From assembly GCA_019802505.1 (NCBI GenBank), contig JAFMOC010000042.1:2257501-2321500 (forward strand): 64,000 nt of DNA, in the 5' to 3' direction. Positions 47,301 to 57,735 of the stretch are shown here, piece after piece. The notes below the pieces were generated by a model that ran no database searches, was not told the origin of the DNA, and saw nothing but the letters and a program-made list of their open reading frames with translations. Both the position numbers and the translations under genes were made by a program. Source of the stretch: Corydoras sp. C115. Its lineage: Eukaryota; Chordata; Actinopteri; Siluriformes; Callichthyidae. Position 1 is the stretch's first letter, and each line of letters opens with the position of its first letter.

Positions 47301-48117
47301 GCCACTCTTAGTAATCATGTTTGTAAAAAGTGTAAGTCAAGTTTATTACTGATATAATATTTTTACTTTAGTGAGAAAGCTGATTGCATTAATCCAAACT
47401 AATTGCTTGCTGGCAAAAGAAGTCAATTTACCAGTCACCCACCTCATCTCTGCTGTTCACAGCAAATATCTGACAGCTTTAAAAAAAAAAAAAAAAAAAC
47501 TGTTTGTGTCTATAAAAGTTAACCAAAAGAAATGTGCACTTAAACTCTCCTTGGTAAATCAAAATCTGCTGGTTGCCTCACTAAGTCTACTTCAAGTGCT
47601 AAGCTGTGGTACAGAAAATTCACTGTGGCCTTCTGTAAAAATGGCTTACTAAGGTGGAACGGAGAACAAGGGCTGATGAGTTCCTAGGAGCAGGAAGAGC
47701 TTAGAACAAGCCCCATGTCAGATTCTCAGATGGGAGGGAGAAATGTGTCCAACAGTGAACAAAGGCAAGTCGCTCTCTAAGGAGGTTGCCCTTGCACAGT
47801 TTCAGGTCTGACTAAGTTGTCCTATCACATGCCTGAGCTAATTTTGGGTAACAGTGCAAGAATATGGCAGTTCTGTCAGGTCTGCATAGAAGCTGTAAGT
47901 TTCGATTCTAGAAGCCATTTCTGCAGGGTAAAACATGGGCACTTGAAAAACTTGAAACATTGTCTTGAACTACTTCCCTTCTGACGAGATCAGCTTTTCC
48001 TATAGGGTCAATATAAAAATCCTGGCGAACAACATTTTGAAGACTTCTGCTTTACATATGTTACAACTTAAATTATTTCTATCGTATTCAGACATAACAT
48101 GAAATTCAGTATATTTG

Positions 48118-48118
<1 letters not shown>
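44339..48118. other. 3.8-kb repeat-poor block
   Basis: No interspersed repeat recognised. The sequence is of moderate GC and complexity at 44740-45110, 45500-46070 and 46450-47000. Between 46453 and 46983 several frames stay open on both strands at once, which reflects base composition more than coding. An A18 run lies at 47482-47499 and a CT-rich tract at 46255-46325. Candidate conserved non-coding/enhancer DNA by exclusion. Confidence 0.4.
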
Positions 48119-48177
<59 letters not shown>

Positions 48178-48214
48178 CCTTTACTTTCTCTCTCTCCCTC
48201 TCTCTCTCTCTCAA
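48119..48214. repeat. (TA)n and (CT)n microsatellites
   Basis: TA at 48119-48177, CT-rich at 48186-48214. Confidence 0.95.
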
Positions 48215-51032
48215 AATACCCACCTGTTCTGTACATTATTCATAGAGGTTAGGTGATGCACAATAGTAGCTTGAAAAAATGTGTAAGGAATGGAAATGTC
48301 TTCCAAAAGTAAAACTCAGACTAAACAGAATGGACACATCTATCAGTGCATGTGAATGTAAGCTATTGAAAGAGACGTTTTTTATTCTATTGCCTTTATA
48401 TCACATTCACTTGGGCATAAGCTCTGATCATTGTTCTCCGTAGTGAGGGGAGTTGGGCTGTTAAATAAATAAACAAACAGACAAATCGATTGATTGAAGT
48501 ATGTGCTCTGAAGTTTACTTTTTTAGTTAAAAGTTTGGTTCTTTTGTTCCAAGCAAAGTACAATATCCAACCTCTTATGAATCATACAGTGTGTTTTGAC
48601 ATTTATCATTTATAAGCATTGTGTGAATGAAACATGTTTTGCCTCTCCTTCATCACAGTCTCGTTACAAGAGCCAAAAGTTTGCTTCACTTTTATCTTTA
48701 AAGGTGACCCAGTGAGTTTAGTGTTACTTCATCATTGTTTTATGCTGCACGGCCTTTCCAAGAGTGAACCGTGTTGCTTTATGAATAGGACATTGCTACC
48801 ACATGCCGTCACTGATACAAAGTCTGCTGGGTTCCATGACTCTCTCTGCAAATAACAGTCTGACCTTAGTACAGAGCTGTATCTATGGAAAAGGAATCCA
48901 GGTGTAGTGTGCTCTACTGAAGCCAAGCTCATTTGCAGCTCCACTTGACTCCTGATACAGTTTTCCCAGAGGCACTGTGCAAATGTTTGCTCCAACAACA
49001 TCTGGAAGGTCGCCAATAGAACCTTCATGCCCAGGTGTTTTGGGCAGCACATGACAGCAACAGATCCGGCTAAGGCCAACAAGAGCAGAGGCCTGGGTTT
49101 GAATGTTGCAAAATTGCCTGGGCTCGAGGCCTGCTTACTGCCTCAGCCTGCATTTCTGATGAGCAGGAGATGCTGATACAGGAGGAATTTGACATAGCGC
49201 TCGCTCTCACACTTTAATGAGTGTACCATTTCCACTGTGAAGTGATTAAATGAATCCAATGGGGAAAAAAGAGAAATATTTGAAAGTGAATTTTAGATTT
49301 CCGGTCGAAGTGCTTTTGCCCAAGAATGGGCATGGGGAGTAGAGGGGAGAGGCGATTGTCTAGTGCCCCGCTGTACCCTCCCCCCTCTAACCCAGTCTAC
49401 TTGCACATGGCATGGATGATCAAAAGAGGTGAACGGCAGCGACCATTATGCCAATGACACTTTGAGTAAGAGTCCGGAGAACAAAATGACATGACAGCCA
49501 TTAGCGTTTGAAAGTGGGACTTTAAAGAGTGGCTGAAGGATGAGTGTCAAGACAGAATCAAAGGGAAAAAGTTAAATCTTCATAACATCTGCCTTTCTCC
49601 ACTAAAAAAAAGTTTGCTGCAAACTAGCTCCTATTCAACTCCAAAAACATGAAGATGAGTGACTCCATGAAGTACAAAGGAGACCGAGAAGTTGAGTCTG
49701 AAGGTTGAAACATGAAAGCTAATAGGAGCTCTCTGCTTCATTGTACAAGTGGTTGATCATTAGGAAAAGGCCAGAATTTTAGTCAGTATTGGAATACTAT
49801 GTGTATGTAGCTGTCTCTTTCAACTTGGAAACGACTTTAGCAAAATATAAAATTTAAAAAGGAATTAAAAAAAAACAGAACCCTTCTTGATTTTTTAAGA
49901 AATGTATGCCGGGAACTAAGGACTGCTGCTTGAAAATAAACAGAACAGAAAAAACACTTGTTCCACCTGCTTTCAAACAAATCTTTTAACAGATGACAAA
50001 ATATTGGTCCTTTGCATTCTGTAGTGCTGTTTGTGCGCCTCTTCAGTCAGACACTCCATTATGCTCGTGAATGTGACTGATCAGCTAGATTTTGCTGGCT
50101 CTGACCATGCAACTTGAATCTCCCTGGCAGCACTATGCAAAAATGTGTCTAATGTGTCTCCCTGTCGCATAATCAAAGATTTTAGAGCATAAATCTTTGA
50201 TCTAGGAGAACATTTTCTGACGGGATCACCCCCTCTCTTGGCTGAAGCCTTCTGATCTCCCTCCAATTACGGATGTCAAACGAGTGTGTTTACAGGCTGA
50301 TTAGATGACTACTGCAGCGGCAGAGCCCCTCCCCTATGCTAAGGGCCCCACAGTGTCCTGTAGCACAAAATCATGGGCATCAGCACACCCACCTAAAGCC
50401 CCTCAGGCCTCACTCCTTACATACACACACATACAGAGCACACCAAACAGCTGGGACAGTTTCGAAAAGCATCAGAGCCAAATGTACAAGTGCCAAGCTT
50501 CTCCAGTCCCTTGGGTCTCCCATCTGGTGTGGCAGGCCAGTTTCAGGAGCTTGGCTGAGAGAGAGAAAGAGAGAACCTGCACACTTTACCAGGCCCTAAA
50601 TCTTTTATTTATTGGCTATCTCAGTTCACATTTGCTGTAGTTACTTAATATGCAGAGCATGCTTGCACACTTCAGATGGAAGTGTGAGGCAATGCAGTCT
50701 GGAGTGTGGGGAGGGTGCATAGAGAGCCTCCCTACTAAGAGCTTGAAGGAAAGGAAGTGACCATCCAGCTGTGGAAAGATCTGTGCCTCTCACCCTCCAA
50801 CAGCCGGTTGATCATAATGAGGACCAAGTTCACATACTCAGAGTTCAGCAAAGAGCAATAATCTGAGAAGTGCTGAGGAAATTATTTCAAACATATCCTA
50901 TGTAACAATACAATAAAGCTCATGCATTAGTTCCAGATATTTGTATAACAATCTCTGACCTTTAATCATTATATGTGCAATCTGTTGTCTTTTATTGTGT
51001 TTTTTTTCTGTATACCCATACTCATAGTGGGG
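48215..51032. other. 2.8-kb repeat-poor block
   Basis: No transposon recognised. Moderate-GC stretches lie at 48640-49260, 49310-49560 and 50270-50800. Frames of 111 aa (50305-50640, +) and 116 aa (48732-49082, -) have no domain signature and overlap others on both strands, so they are not called as genes. Confidence 0.4.
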
Positions 51033-51115
51033 GGCACAGAAAAACACACCAACACACTATATATAGGGCAATTTTTTTATCATTTAATTGACCTTAAATC
51101 CATGTTTTTGGACAA
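51033..51115 (-). mobile_element. Small SINE fragment
   Basis: GGGGCACAGAAAAACACACC, ACTATATATAGGGCAATTT and CCTTAAATCCATGTTTTTGGAC match the SINE's middle blocks. Both ends are missing. Confidence 0.65.
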
Positions 51116-52530
51116 TTTGAGTTGGAGACAGTAAAGGTTCTCTAAGTATTTTAAACTTGCTTGATATTGGGAATATGAATGCCATGTTAGCAGACTTTGG
51201 AAGGACTTTTTTTCTACCAGGATATCAAACATGTGCTGCTAACTCATAACATGAGTTTGACATCAGGTCCTTCAGGATACTATAAGGTTCTTGTACCTTC
51301 GCTGACATAAAATGCATGTGCAGTAGATAATGGTTCTTAAGGCAGGACATAAGTTGAGCTATAACTTTGTGCACACAAACGCACCGCTAGAGTAGGTAAG
51401 ACGAGCAAGTGCGAGCAAGAGAGCAAGATACAGAGAGAGAGAGCGAGAAAGAGCGAGAGCTCAGGCTGGATTATTTAACTACAGCCATAACCAAAACTTG
51501 ATGCAGTACACGCATGTGAGCATAAAACAAACTACAAGGAATTTGCTAAGCAGGAAAATGACAGTCTGTTTCTGCCAGTCAGAGAGAAAAGTAGAGCCAA
51601 CAGCAAATTTCTACTCAGTACGGGAAGTCTCAGCAATTATTAACTAGATGGCATTGTGAGCATTGCTCCAGCTGTTCAACAGCTCCCCAAGCTCTTTAAG
51701 AGGCTCAAGACATATTTTTCACTAGCTGCCGAGAGTATCATCCTTTTCTCACTCTTTTGCTCCCCTGCTCTCTCTAAGTGGTGACTGCGCTGATCACCGT
51801 GGATCATTGGGATCTGATTTGTGACTTAGCGTTTCCCCTGTTTGCTTTTTTTCTTTGGTCTTTTCTCATCTTGTTATCCACTATTCAGGCTTTGTGGTTA
51901 AATTATGTATTAAGGTCAATGTCAAAACATTGAAGATATGTAATCTAGTGGGAGTTTCTTTTTATTCATTATTACAGTGAAGGCTGAGCACAACTGTCAG
52001 GGAGCTGAAGATTTGCGCAGCATGGAGGCTTGCTGCTCAGCAGGACTCCTCAAAGCCCCTACTCCCTCCGTTCTCTCAGGATGGACCACTTGATAGATTT
52101 ACCCAGCTAACCCATCTCACTTAAAAAGTTCTTTCTCCTTTGCTTCAACCTGAAACCTGTCAAGTGTACATATAAGGTGGTGTCATAGATCCAAAGCACA
52201 TTCTGTGCATCCAGATAAGAGGTATGTCATCCACTTACAGTTTTGGAGCCCCTTAACAGGGGACTCGTCACGACCCAGTTGGCTCAGGGATAGGAAAATG
52301 GATCTCCCCTTGGCTGTGGGCGGTAAAATGCTTGCCATGTTCCTGTGTAATACATTCAAGAATATTGGAAAGTTTGGGTACCCACATGAACTGAAGTGAA
52401 CACAAATTCAGAGCTTATCAAATATAAGTTTCAATATTTTTTGCAAATCCTAATGCACAGTTATTCTACCTGTCGTAATAAAAATAGCATATTCTAAATC
52501 ATCACTGTTAAGTTTAGGGATTTTACATCA
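51116..52530. other. Single-copy stretch with a GA-rich tract
   Basis: A GA-rich segment lies at about 51400-51460. The rest has no recognised repeat or exon. Confidence 0.35.
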
Positions 52531-52844
52531 TTACATTTACATTTACATTTAGTCATTTAGCAGACGCTTTTATCCAAAGCGACTTACAAATGAGAACACC
52601 ACAAGTCAGAAGCCATGGAGAAAACCAACTATACTGTAAATTCATCAAACCTGATTGTTATTTGATGCTGCGGCCCCTCCCCCCCCCCCTTTTTTTTCTA
52701 CAACAGGGATTTGTTAAAGAGATGCATCTTCAGTAGTTTCTTAATACTGTTTAGTGATTCTGCTTTACGGACAGAGTTGGGAAGAACGTTCCACCATTTT
52801 GCAGTGGTGAACGCCACGGAGTGAGAATCGCCAGGCGGCAATCA

Positions 52845-53378
52845 TCACTGGAGCGAAGTGAACGAGTTGGAGTGTATTTTGAAAAGATAGAGTGAAGGTA
52901 GGAGGGGGAAGATCCAGAAATGGTTCTGTATGCCAGAGTCAGTGACTTGTACTGAATGCGAGCAGCTACAGGGAGCCAATGGAGGGAAGTGAGTAATGGA
53001 GTGACATGAGTTCGCTTGGGTTCGCAGTTCGTGATGGATTGTGGGTTTAGCTGGGATAATGAGAAGCTTTGTTTTTTCTAAGTTTAATTTTAGATGACGG
53101 GCCTTCATCCAAACAGATATGTCGGTGAGGCAGGCAGATACCCGATTTGAGATGGTGGTGTCGTCAGGGGCAAAAGACAGATGAAGCTGAGTGTCATCAG
53201 CATAGCAGTGGTAAGAGAAACCATGCGCCTGGATGACTGTGCTCAGTGATGTCATGTATAGTGAGAAGAGGAGAGGACCAAGTACAGAGCCCTGAGGCAC
53301 ACCAGTGCGTACTTGGTGAGAGTTAGAGATCTCCCCATTCCATGACACTTTGAAGGTCCTTCCTTCGAAACCATTCAA
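52845..53378 (-). pseudogene. L2 reverse transcriptase, palm part (broken)
   Basis: Continues the RT in a second frame: GRTFKVSWNGEISNSHQV, TGVPQGSVLGPLLFSLYM (block B), then HCYADDTQLHLSF with the YADD catalytic aspartates (block C), and CLTDISVWMKARHLKLNLEKT. After IHHEL about 150 codons of the usual family sequence are missing, and the frame slips into noise. In another frame SLHWLPVAARIQYKSL follows directly, which shows the deletion. Confidence 0.93.
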
Positions 53379-54015
53379 GTGTTGTATCAGAAAAGCCTAA
53401 TTCAGATAGAGTGGACAGTAGAATCTGATGATTTACTGTATCAAAAGTTGCAGAAAGGTCTAACAAAATGAGGACCAAGGATTGAGATTTGGCTTTGGCA
53501 GATTTAAGTGAGTCAATCACAGAGAGCAATGCTGTCTCTGTGGAGTGACCACATCTAAAACCGGACTGATTGGGATCAAGGAGATTATTCTGATTAAGAA
53601 ATTTGGAGACCTGTGTGGATACCACCCGTTCAAGTGTTTTAGACAGGAAAGGTAAAAGAGAAACAGGTCTGTAGCTCTTGACCAAATTTGGGTTGAGCGT
53701 AGGTTTTTTGAGTAGGGGTTTGACTATGGCCTGTTTGAAACAATTTAGAAAAGTCCCAGACATGAGAGAGGAGTTAATGATGTGTGTGAGAGCTGGTGTG
53801 ATGGAGGAGGCAATGGATTGAAGAAGGTGGGATGGGATGGAATCAAGGGGGCAAGTAGTTGGGTTACTGGCAAGAAGAATTTTGCAGATGTCAGATTCTG
53901 TGACAGGGGAGAAGGAGGAGATGGTTGGATGGCTGGATGTGTGAGATGTAGTGTTGTGGAAATGGTGAGTATGAAAGAGTTTGCTGATGCAAACTCTTTC
54001 AAACAGACTATTCAA
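53323..54015 (-). pseudogene. L2 reverse transcriptase, N-terminal part (broken)
   Basis: The first RT fragment contains PLDSIPSHLLQS, IVKPLLKKPTLNP, SYRPVSLLPFLSKTLERVV (RT block 1-2), NQSGFRCGHSTETALL and a LDLSATFDTVNH motif where the family has LDLSAAFDTVDH (block A, first catalytic aspartate). The reading shifts frame after LEWF near 53365 and continues in the frame 52845-53378. The N-terminal sequence before about residue 15 is replaced by flank. Confidence 0.93.
53973..54000. repeat. Hairpin at the LINE 5' truncation point
   Basis: GAAAGAGTTTGC (53973-53984) and its exact reverse complement (53989-54000) are separated by TGAT. The hairpin lies where LINE homology ends, suggesting a foldback made at the end of reverse transcription. 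That origin is inference. Confidence 0.85.
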
Positions 54016-54390
54016 TTTAACAACGATTGGGATAAAATATGGGTATTACCGTGACTCTAGGGGTGCCGACGCGCAGATCTACGATGTACAACAGGTTATT
54101 ATATCATACAGATTAAATATGTGGGCAACAAAAATTGTTGAAAAAGTTTATTTCATTATATCAAATAAACATGTAAAAAGCAATATAAATCTCAGGGCAT
54201 GTGCACATAGTACATACCACTCAAAGCATTTGAGAATGTCCTTATATGTCAGGTGGCACGCAACTCAAACAATTGTTCAAGTGCGAAAAGCGTTTACCCT
54301 ACACAAAATAAATAAAGAACCAAAAATAAAGCAGGGGGCTTACCGATCAGGTCCTAACACTTTCACTTATACTCTTCAGCCATTCACCAG
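54016..54390. other. Single-copy gap
   Basis: Nothing recognised. The 144-aa frame at 53981-54415 has no domain signature. Confidence 0.35.
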
Positions 54391-54470
54391 CAAGGCAAGG
54401 CAAGTTTATTTATAAAACACCTTTCATACAGAAGCAATTCAAAGTGCTTTACAGAGTAATAAAATAATGA
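54391..54470 (-). mobile_element. LINE 3' tail with (TTGCC)n end
   Basis: On the minus strand GCACTTTGAATTGCTTC, GTATGAAAGGTGTTTTATAA and ATAAACTTGCCTTGCCTTGC form a 3' end common in teleost genomes, which I associate with a non-LTR retrotransposon. No coding part accompanies it. Family assignment is from memory and uncertain. Confidence 0.55.
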
Positions 54471-54529
54471 AAGCCATTTAAAATAAATAAAATAGTGCAT
54501 TAAAGAAAGAAAAATATGAATAAAATCAA

Positions 54530-54840
54530 CGGGGGGGAGAGAACTTTTCGGCCGCTGGGCAGATACACCCAGGACAGGGCACCAATCTATCGCTGGGCAC
54601 ACACTCACTCACAGAGACATGCACACAAGGATACACTATATGGGGCAATTTGGAGATTTCAATTGACTTAATCCATGTTTTTAAACTGTGGGAGGAAACC
54701 GGAGAACCTGGAGGAAACCGGAGAACCTGGAGGAAACCTACGTGGGGAGAACATGGAAACTCCACCCAGACTGGGATTCGAACCGAGAATCCCTAGCGCT
54801 GAGAGGCAAACGTGCTAACCACTATGCCACTGTGCCACCC
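54530..54840 (-). mobile_element. SINE with 19-bp internal duplication
   Basis: GGAGGAAACCGGAGAACCT occurs twice in tandem (54691-54709 and 54710-54728). The B-box side reads GGGATTCGAACCG, and the head ends CACTATGCCACTGTGCCACCC. The outer tail part beyond the GGAGAGAAC block is replaced by a G run. Confidence 0.92.
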
Positions 54841-56458
54841 GAAAAGAAACAATGAATTAAATAATATAAACAATAAAAATAAGGAGCATATTGTGAATAG
54901 TAATTTAAACTAAGCTGTAATTCCTTCTCATGCCAATAGGGAGCAAACATGGATAGCCATCTAGCTTTTGCCACCGCTGGCAGTTGGTTAGCATTTTATT
55001 GATCACAGCCCACATTTCGTTTCAGCGTTCCATAACTTAGTCAGTTACACATTCTGCCCTGGACAGAGAAGTGAAGTGGCAGTCCCCCTCCCTCGACGTC
55101 CCTGTATAGGGGTTATGATAAAATAAAACTAGAGTACCCGTAAACACTGCCAGCTTAGGAACCGGTTAAGGTATGCATGCGCAGTAAAACGCATGTATAA
55201 TGTCCTTTTTCATGACGTGATGATGGGGCCAATTATTCACTTTAGATGCTGCATAATACCTAACTCCGGACCTGTTATTCCACATAAACACATAAAACAC
55301 AAACTCATTACTGAACTCTGCAACATAAAGAACTGGACCTGCACTCATCACCTACAACTCCATATGCTTAGCCATTTTTCAACACTGTTCATATTTGCAC
55401 TGCTTTCACTTGCACAACTATGCCTATTTGCACAAAATAGCCACCGACGTCAACCATGGCATAAGAACACTTCACTTTTAATCTGTCACATTACTCTGTT
55501 ACTCATGAAAAGAACAACTCTTTAATGTAACTATTTAACTATTTAAATGTAACTAATGTCTATTTAATGTGTGTTAATGTAATGTCCACTACCTCACCGT
55601 GGGTTTAAGAAAATGTAATTTAAAATTTTGTAATATTCAAATATGTATATTTCATTTATTAATTAATTAATTTATTTATTTATTTATTAATATTTAATAT
55701 ACAATTTTACAGTATATTTTCATATTTTTAACTTTTTGCATATATTTGGTATGTCACACTTTTTGGCAAAATTCTTGCGGTTTTGAGACTTTTTGGGCTA
55801 TGGATCTGCATGCACAGCTTGTTTAAGGTCTGGCTACAAACTCTGTAGCTTGATGTTTAGATCTGAAAACTGTGAGAACCGTTTCGAAGGGTTTCTTCAC
55901 TTTTAAATCATGAGTTTGGTGATTTGCAGATCAGTGTGCATTGTAATCCAGGCCTTTGCCCTATGTTGGTAAGCCAACGTTAGTAAAAAAGACAATGCAT
56001 TAGAAGATTTCTTTTCCACATTAAGGCGCAGAGGTAAAGTCAAAAACTTGGTTGTCCTCTTTTATCATAAAATTGAGCGATGCAACATTTAGAACAACTG
56101 TTGTCAAACTGTCAGCTTTTAAATGTTTCTCGACAACATTATGCAATTTGAAAACTTCTGGTTCACAGCAGCCTGCCAGTCATTATGCTATGTGCTTTGA
56201 CATTATTCTGTATTTTATTTCTGTGTTATCACTAGTGTTATCACATCAAATAAAAGTTGTGGGCACAGACATGTAGATTCCATATAAATTGTTTACTGTG
56301 CATTCATATCTGCTCTGTCTAAATCTTAAACTTTCATTACATTTAGCATTAGTTTTATACAACATGATATGGTTTATTAATTGACCATGTATGTGCCTGT
56401 GGAATGTAAACTTTGTTTGGACACATAAGTCTATAAATTTTTAATTCAACATGCAGTT
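54841..56458. other. Single-copy sequence with a possible LINE UTR
   Basis: A stretch at 55360-55440 with TTTGCACTGC, CACTTGCACAAC and TATTTGCACAAAATAG resembles the low-complexity 3' UTRs of some fish LINEs, but no coding remnant supports it. An (ATTA/TTTA)n tract lies at about 55655-55700. No gene recognised. Confidence 0.3.
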
Positions 56459-56589
56459 GACATGCTTAGTGGTTAGCACATTTCCATGTTCTCCCCATGT
56501 CTGTGTGGGTTTCCTCCGTGTTCTCCGGTTTTCTCCCACAGTCCAAAAACAAGGATCCAAGAGAAAGTGAATGCTGTTAATTGCCCCAT

Positions 56590-56636
<47 letters not shown>

Positions 56637-56743
56637 CCAGCGATATATTGGTGCTCTGTCCTGGGTGTATCGGCCCAGCGCCAGATACGCCCGCCCCCCC
56701 CTCCCCACGCACATTCCCTATCCTAATAAATGAATGATTGAAT
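56459..56743 (+). mobile_element. SINE with deleted B-box region and GT expansion
   Basis: CATGCTTAGTGGTTAGCACA (A-box side) jumps directly to TTTCCATGTTCTCCCC, so the B box is gone. (GT)n at 56593-56634 occupies the internal GT segment, followed by CAGCGATATATTGGTGC, the GTCCTGGGTGTATC block and a short ATGAATGATTG tail. Confidence 0.88.
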
Positions 56744-56934
56744 ACAGTTGATGCATGAAATGTCTAAAAAGACTGACTTTTTCAAATTTTTTCTTTTGTC
56801 TGAACTTCAATCAAAGATTTCTGGTTTGAATTTAGATAAGATTAACAAAATTATTTTTTTACACGTTTACATACATTTTCTTATTATTACATTATTTCAT
56901 TATTACTTATTATTCTTACATAGTATTTGGTAAC
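56744..56934. other. AT-rich gap, possible Tc1 end
   Basis: CACGTTTACATACATTTTC near 56862 could be the inner end of the terminal repeat of the following Tc1 relic. Otherwise nothing recognised. Confidence 0.3.
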
Positions 56935-57525
56935 ATGGCCATTAATCTATATGACTTAAGCCACATCATAACTTATTTGGTAGTATCATTAGGGTCCATC
57001 TGAAAGACCCATTTGTGCCCAAGCTTTAAATTCTTCACTGATGTCTTATCGATTTTGCTTCAATATTTCCAGATAAGATTATTTCCTTATAATGCCATCT
57101 ATTTTGTGATGCACACACCAGCCCTTCATACAGAAAAACATCCCCACAACAGCATGCTGCCACCTCTGTGCTTCACAATTGGGATGTTTTTTTCAGGCTT
57201 GCAAGCTTCCCTTTTTTTCCTCCAAATGCAAGAATGATAATTATGGCCAAACAGTTAAATTTTATTTTTATCAGACCAAAGAACATGTCAAGGAATATTA
57301 AGTAAGGTCTTTGTCCCTGTGTGCATTTGCAATCAACTATGGATATCTGGTTTAAACCGATAAATGTGGTACCTTCCGGTATCTGGAAATTGTACCCAAG
57401 GATGACTTATGAAGGTCTACAATTCACTTTCTGATATTTTGGCTATTTTTTTAAAGCACAAGAAAAGAGTGTGTTTAAGGTGTACCTTAAAATACATCCA
57501 AGGGTATGCTTCCAATCAACTCAAG
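56935..57525 (-). pseudogene. Sleeping Beauty/salmonid-type Tc1 transposase relic
   Basis: In + orientation it carries the antisense of a Tc1 transposase. GAAAGACCCATTTGTGCCCAAGC (57002), CTGATGTCTTATCG..TTGCTTCAATATTTCCAGATAA and AACAGCATGCTGCCACCTCTG (57148) followed by GGGATGTTT are matches. The last covers the region of the glycine-rich box. GGTACCTTCCGG, GGAAATTGTACCCAAGGATG and AAATACATCCAAGGGTATGC follow. A segment between 57290 and 57330 and the part with the second aspartate and glutamate are deleted or eroded. By the order of these blocks I place it in the Sleeping Beauty-like Tc1 lineage. No intact frame or inverted repeat pair. Confidence 0.78.
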
Positions 57526-57529
57526 TTTT

Positions 57530-57735
57530 ACATTTACAGTAGATTACATTTGGTCATTTATCACAAAGCTACTTACAAGTATCCCAACTTGATGATTAAG
57601 GTCAGAGCACAGAGTTGGTCATAAAGCACCCTTTGTGCAATGAGGGTTAATGTTAATTTCAGTAGACCTGGGATTTAAACCCACAACCTACAGGTTGATA
57701 GCCACACACCCTAACCACTGAGCTACCACACTCTA
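57530..57735 (-). mobile_element. Second SINE type: tRNA head with L2-like tail
   Basis: The minus-strand head is TGGTAGCTCAGTGGTTAG (A-box-like) with GGTTTAAATCCC at 57671-57679 near the B-box position. The 3' end, read on + as TTTACATTTACAGTAGATTACATTTGG and AAAGCTACTTACAAG, matches the L2 tail at 52531-52590. A tail shared with a LINE is how SINEs recruit LINE reverse transcriptase. Distinct from the DANA/Mermaid-like family elsewhere in the window. Confidence 0.8.

Larger units (their letters stand above)
52531..54015 (-). mobile_element. Defective L2-type LINE
   Basis: On the minus strand the element enters in the reverse transcriptase at about 54015 (the endonuclease and ORF1 parts are missing) and ends at 52531 with GCGTCTGCTAAATGACTAAATG and a (TGTAAA)n tail, the 3' end seen in many teleost L2 LINEs. 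The reverse transcriptase is split by a frameshift, and a deletion removes the region between the RT palm and the SLHWLPVAAR C-terminal motif. It cannot be autonomous. Confidence 0.93.

Noticed and set aside
48732..49082. 116-aa minus-strand frame
   Set aside because: No recognisable domain, overlaps another frame on the opposite strand, and lies in sequence better explained as non-coding.
53981..54415. 144-aa plus-strand frame
   Set aside because: It begins inside the LINE 5' hairpin on the antisense strand and runs into a LINE tail; no family resemblance.
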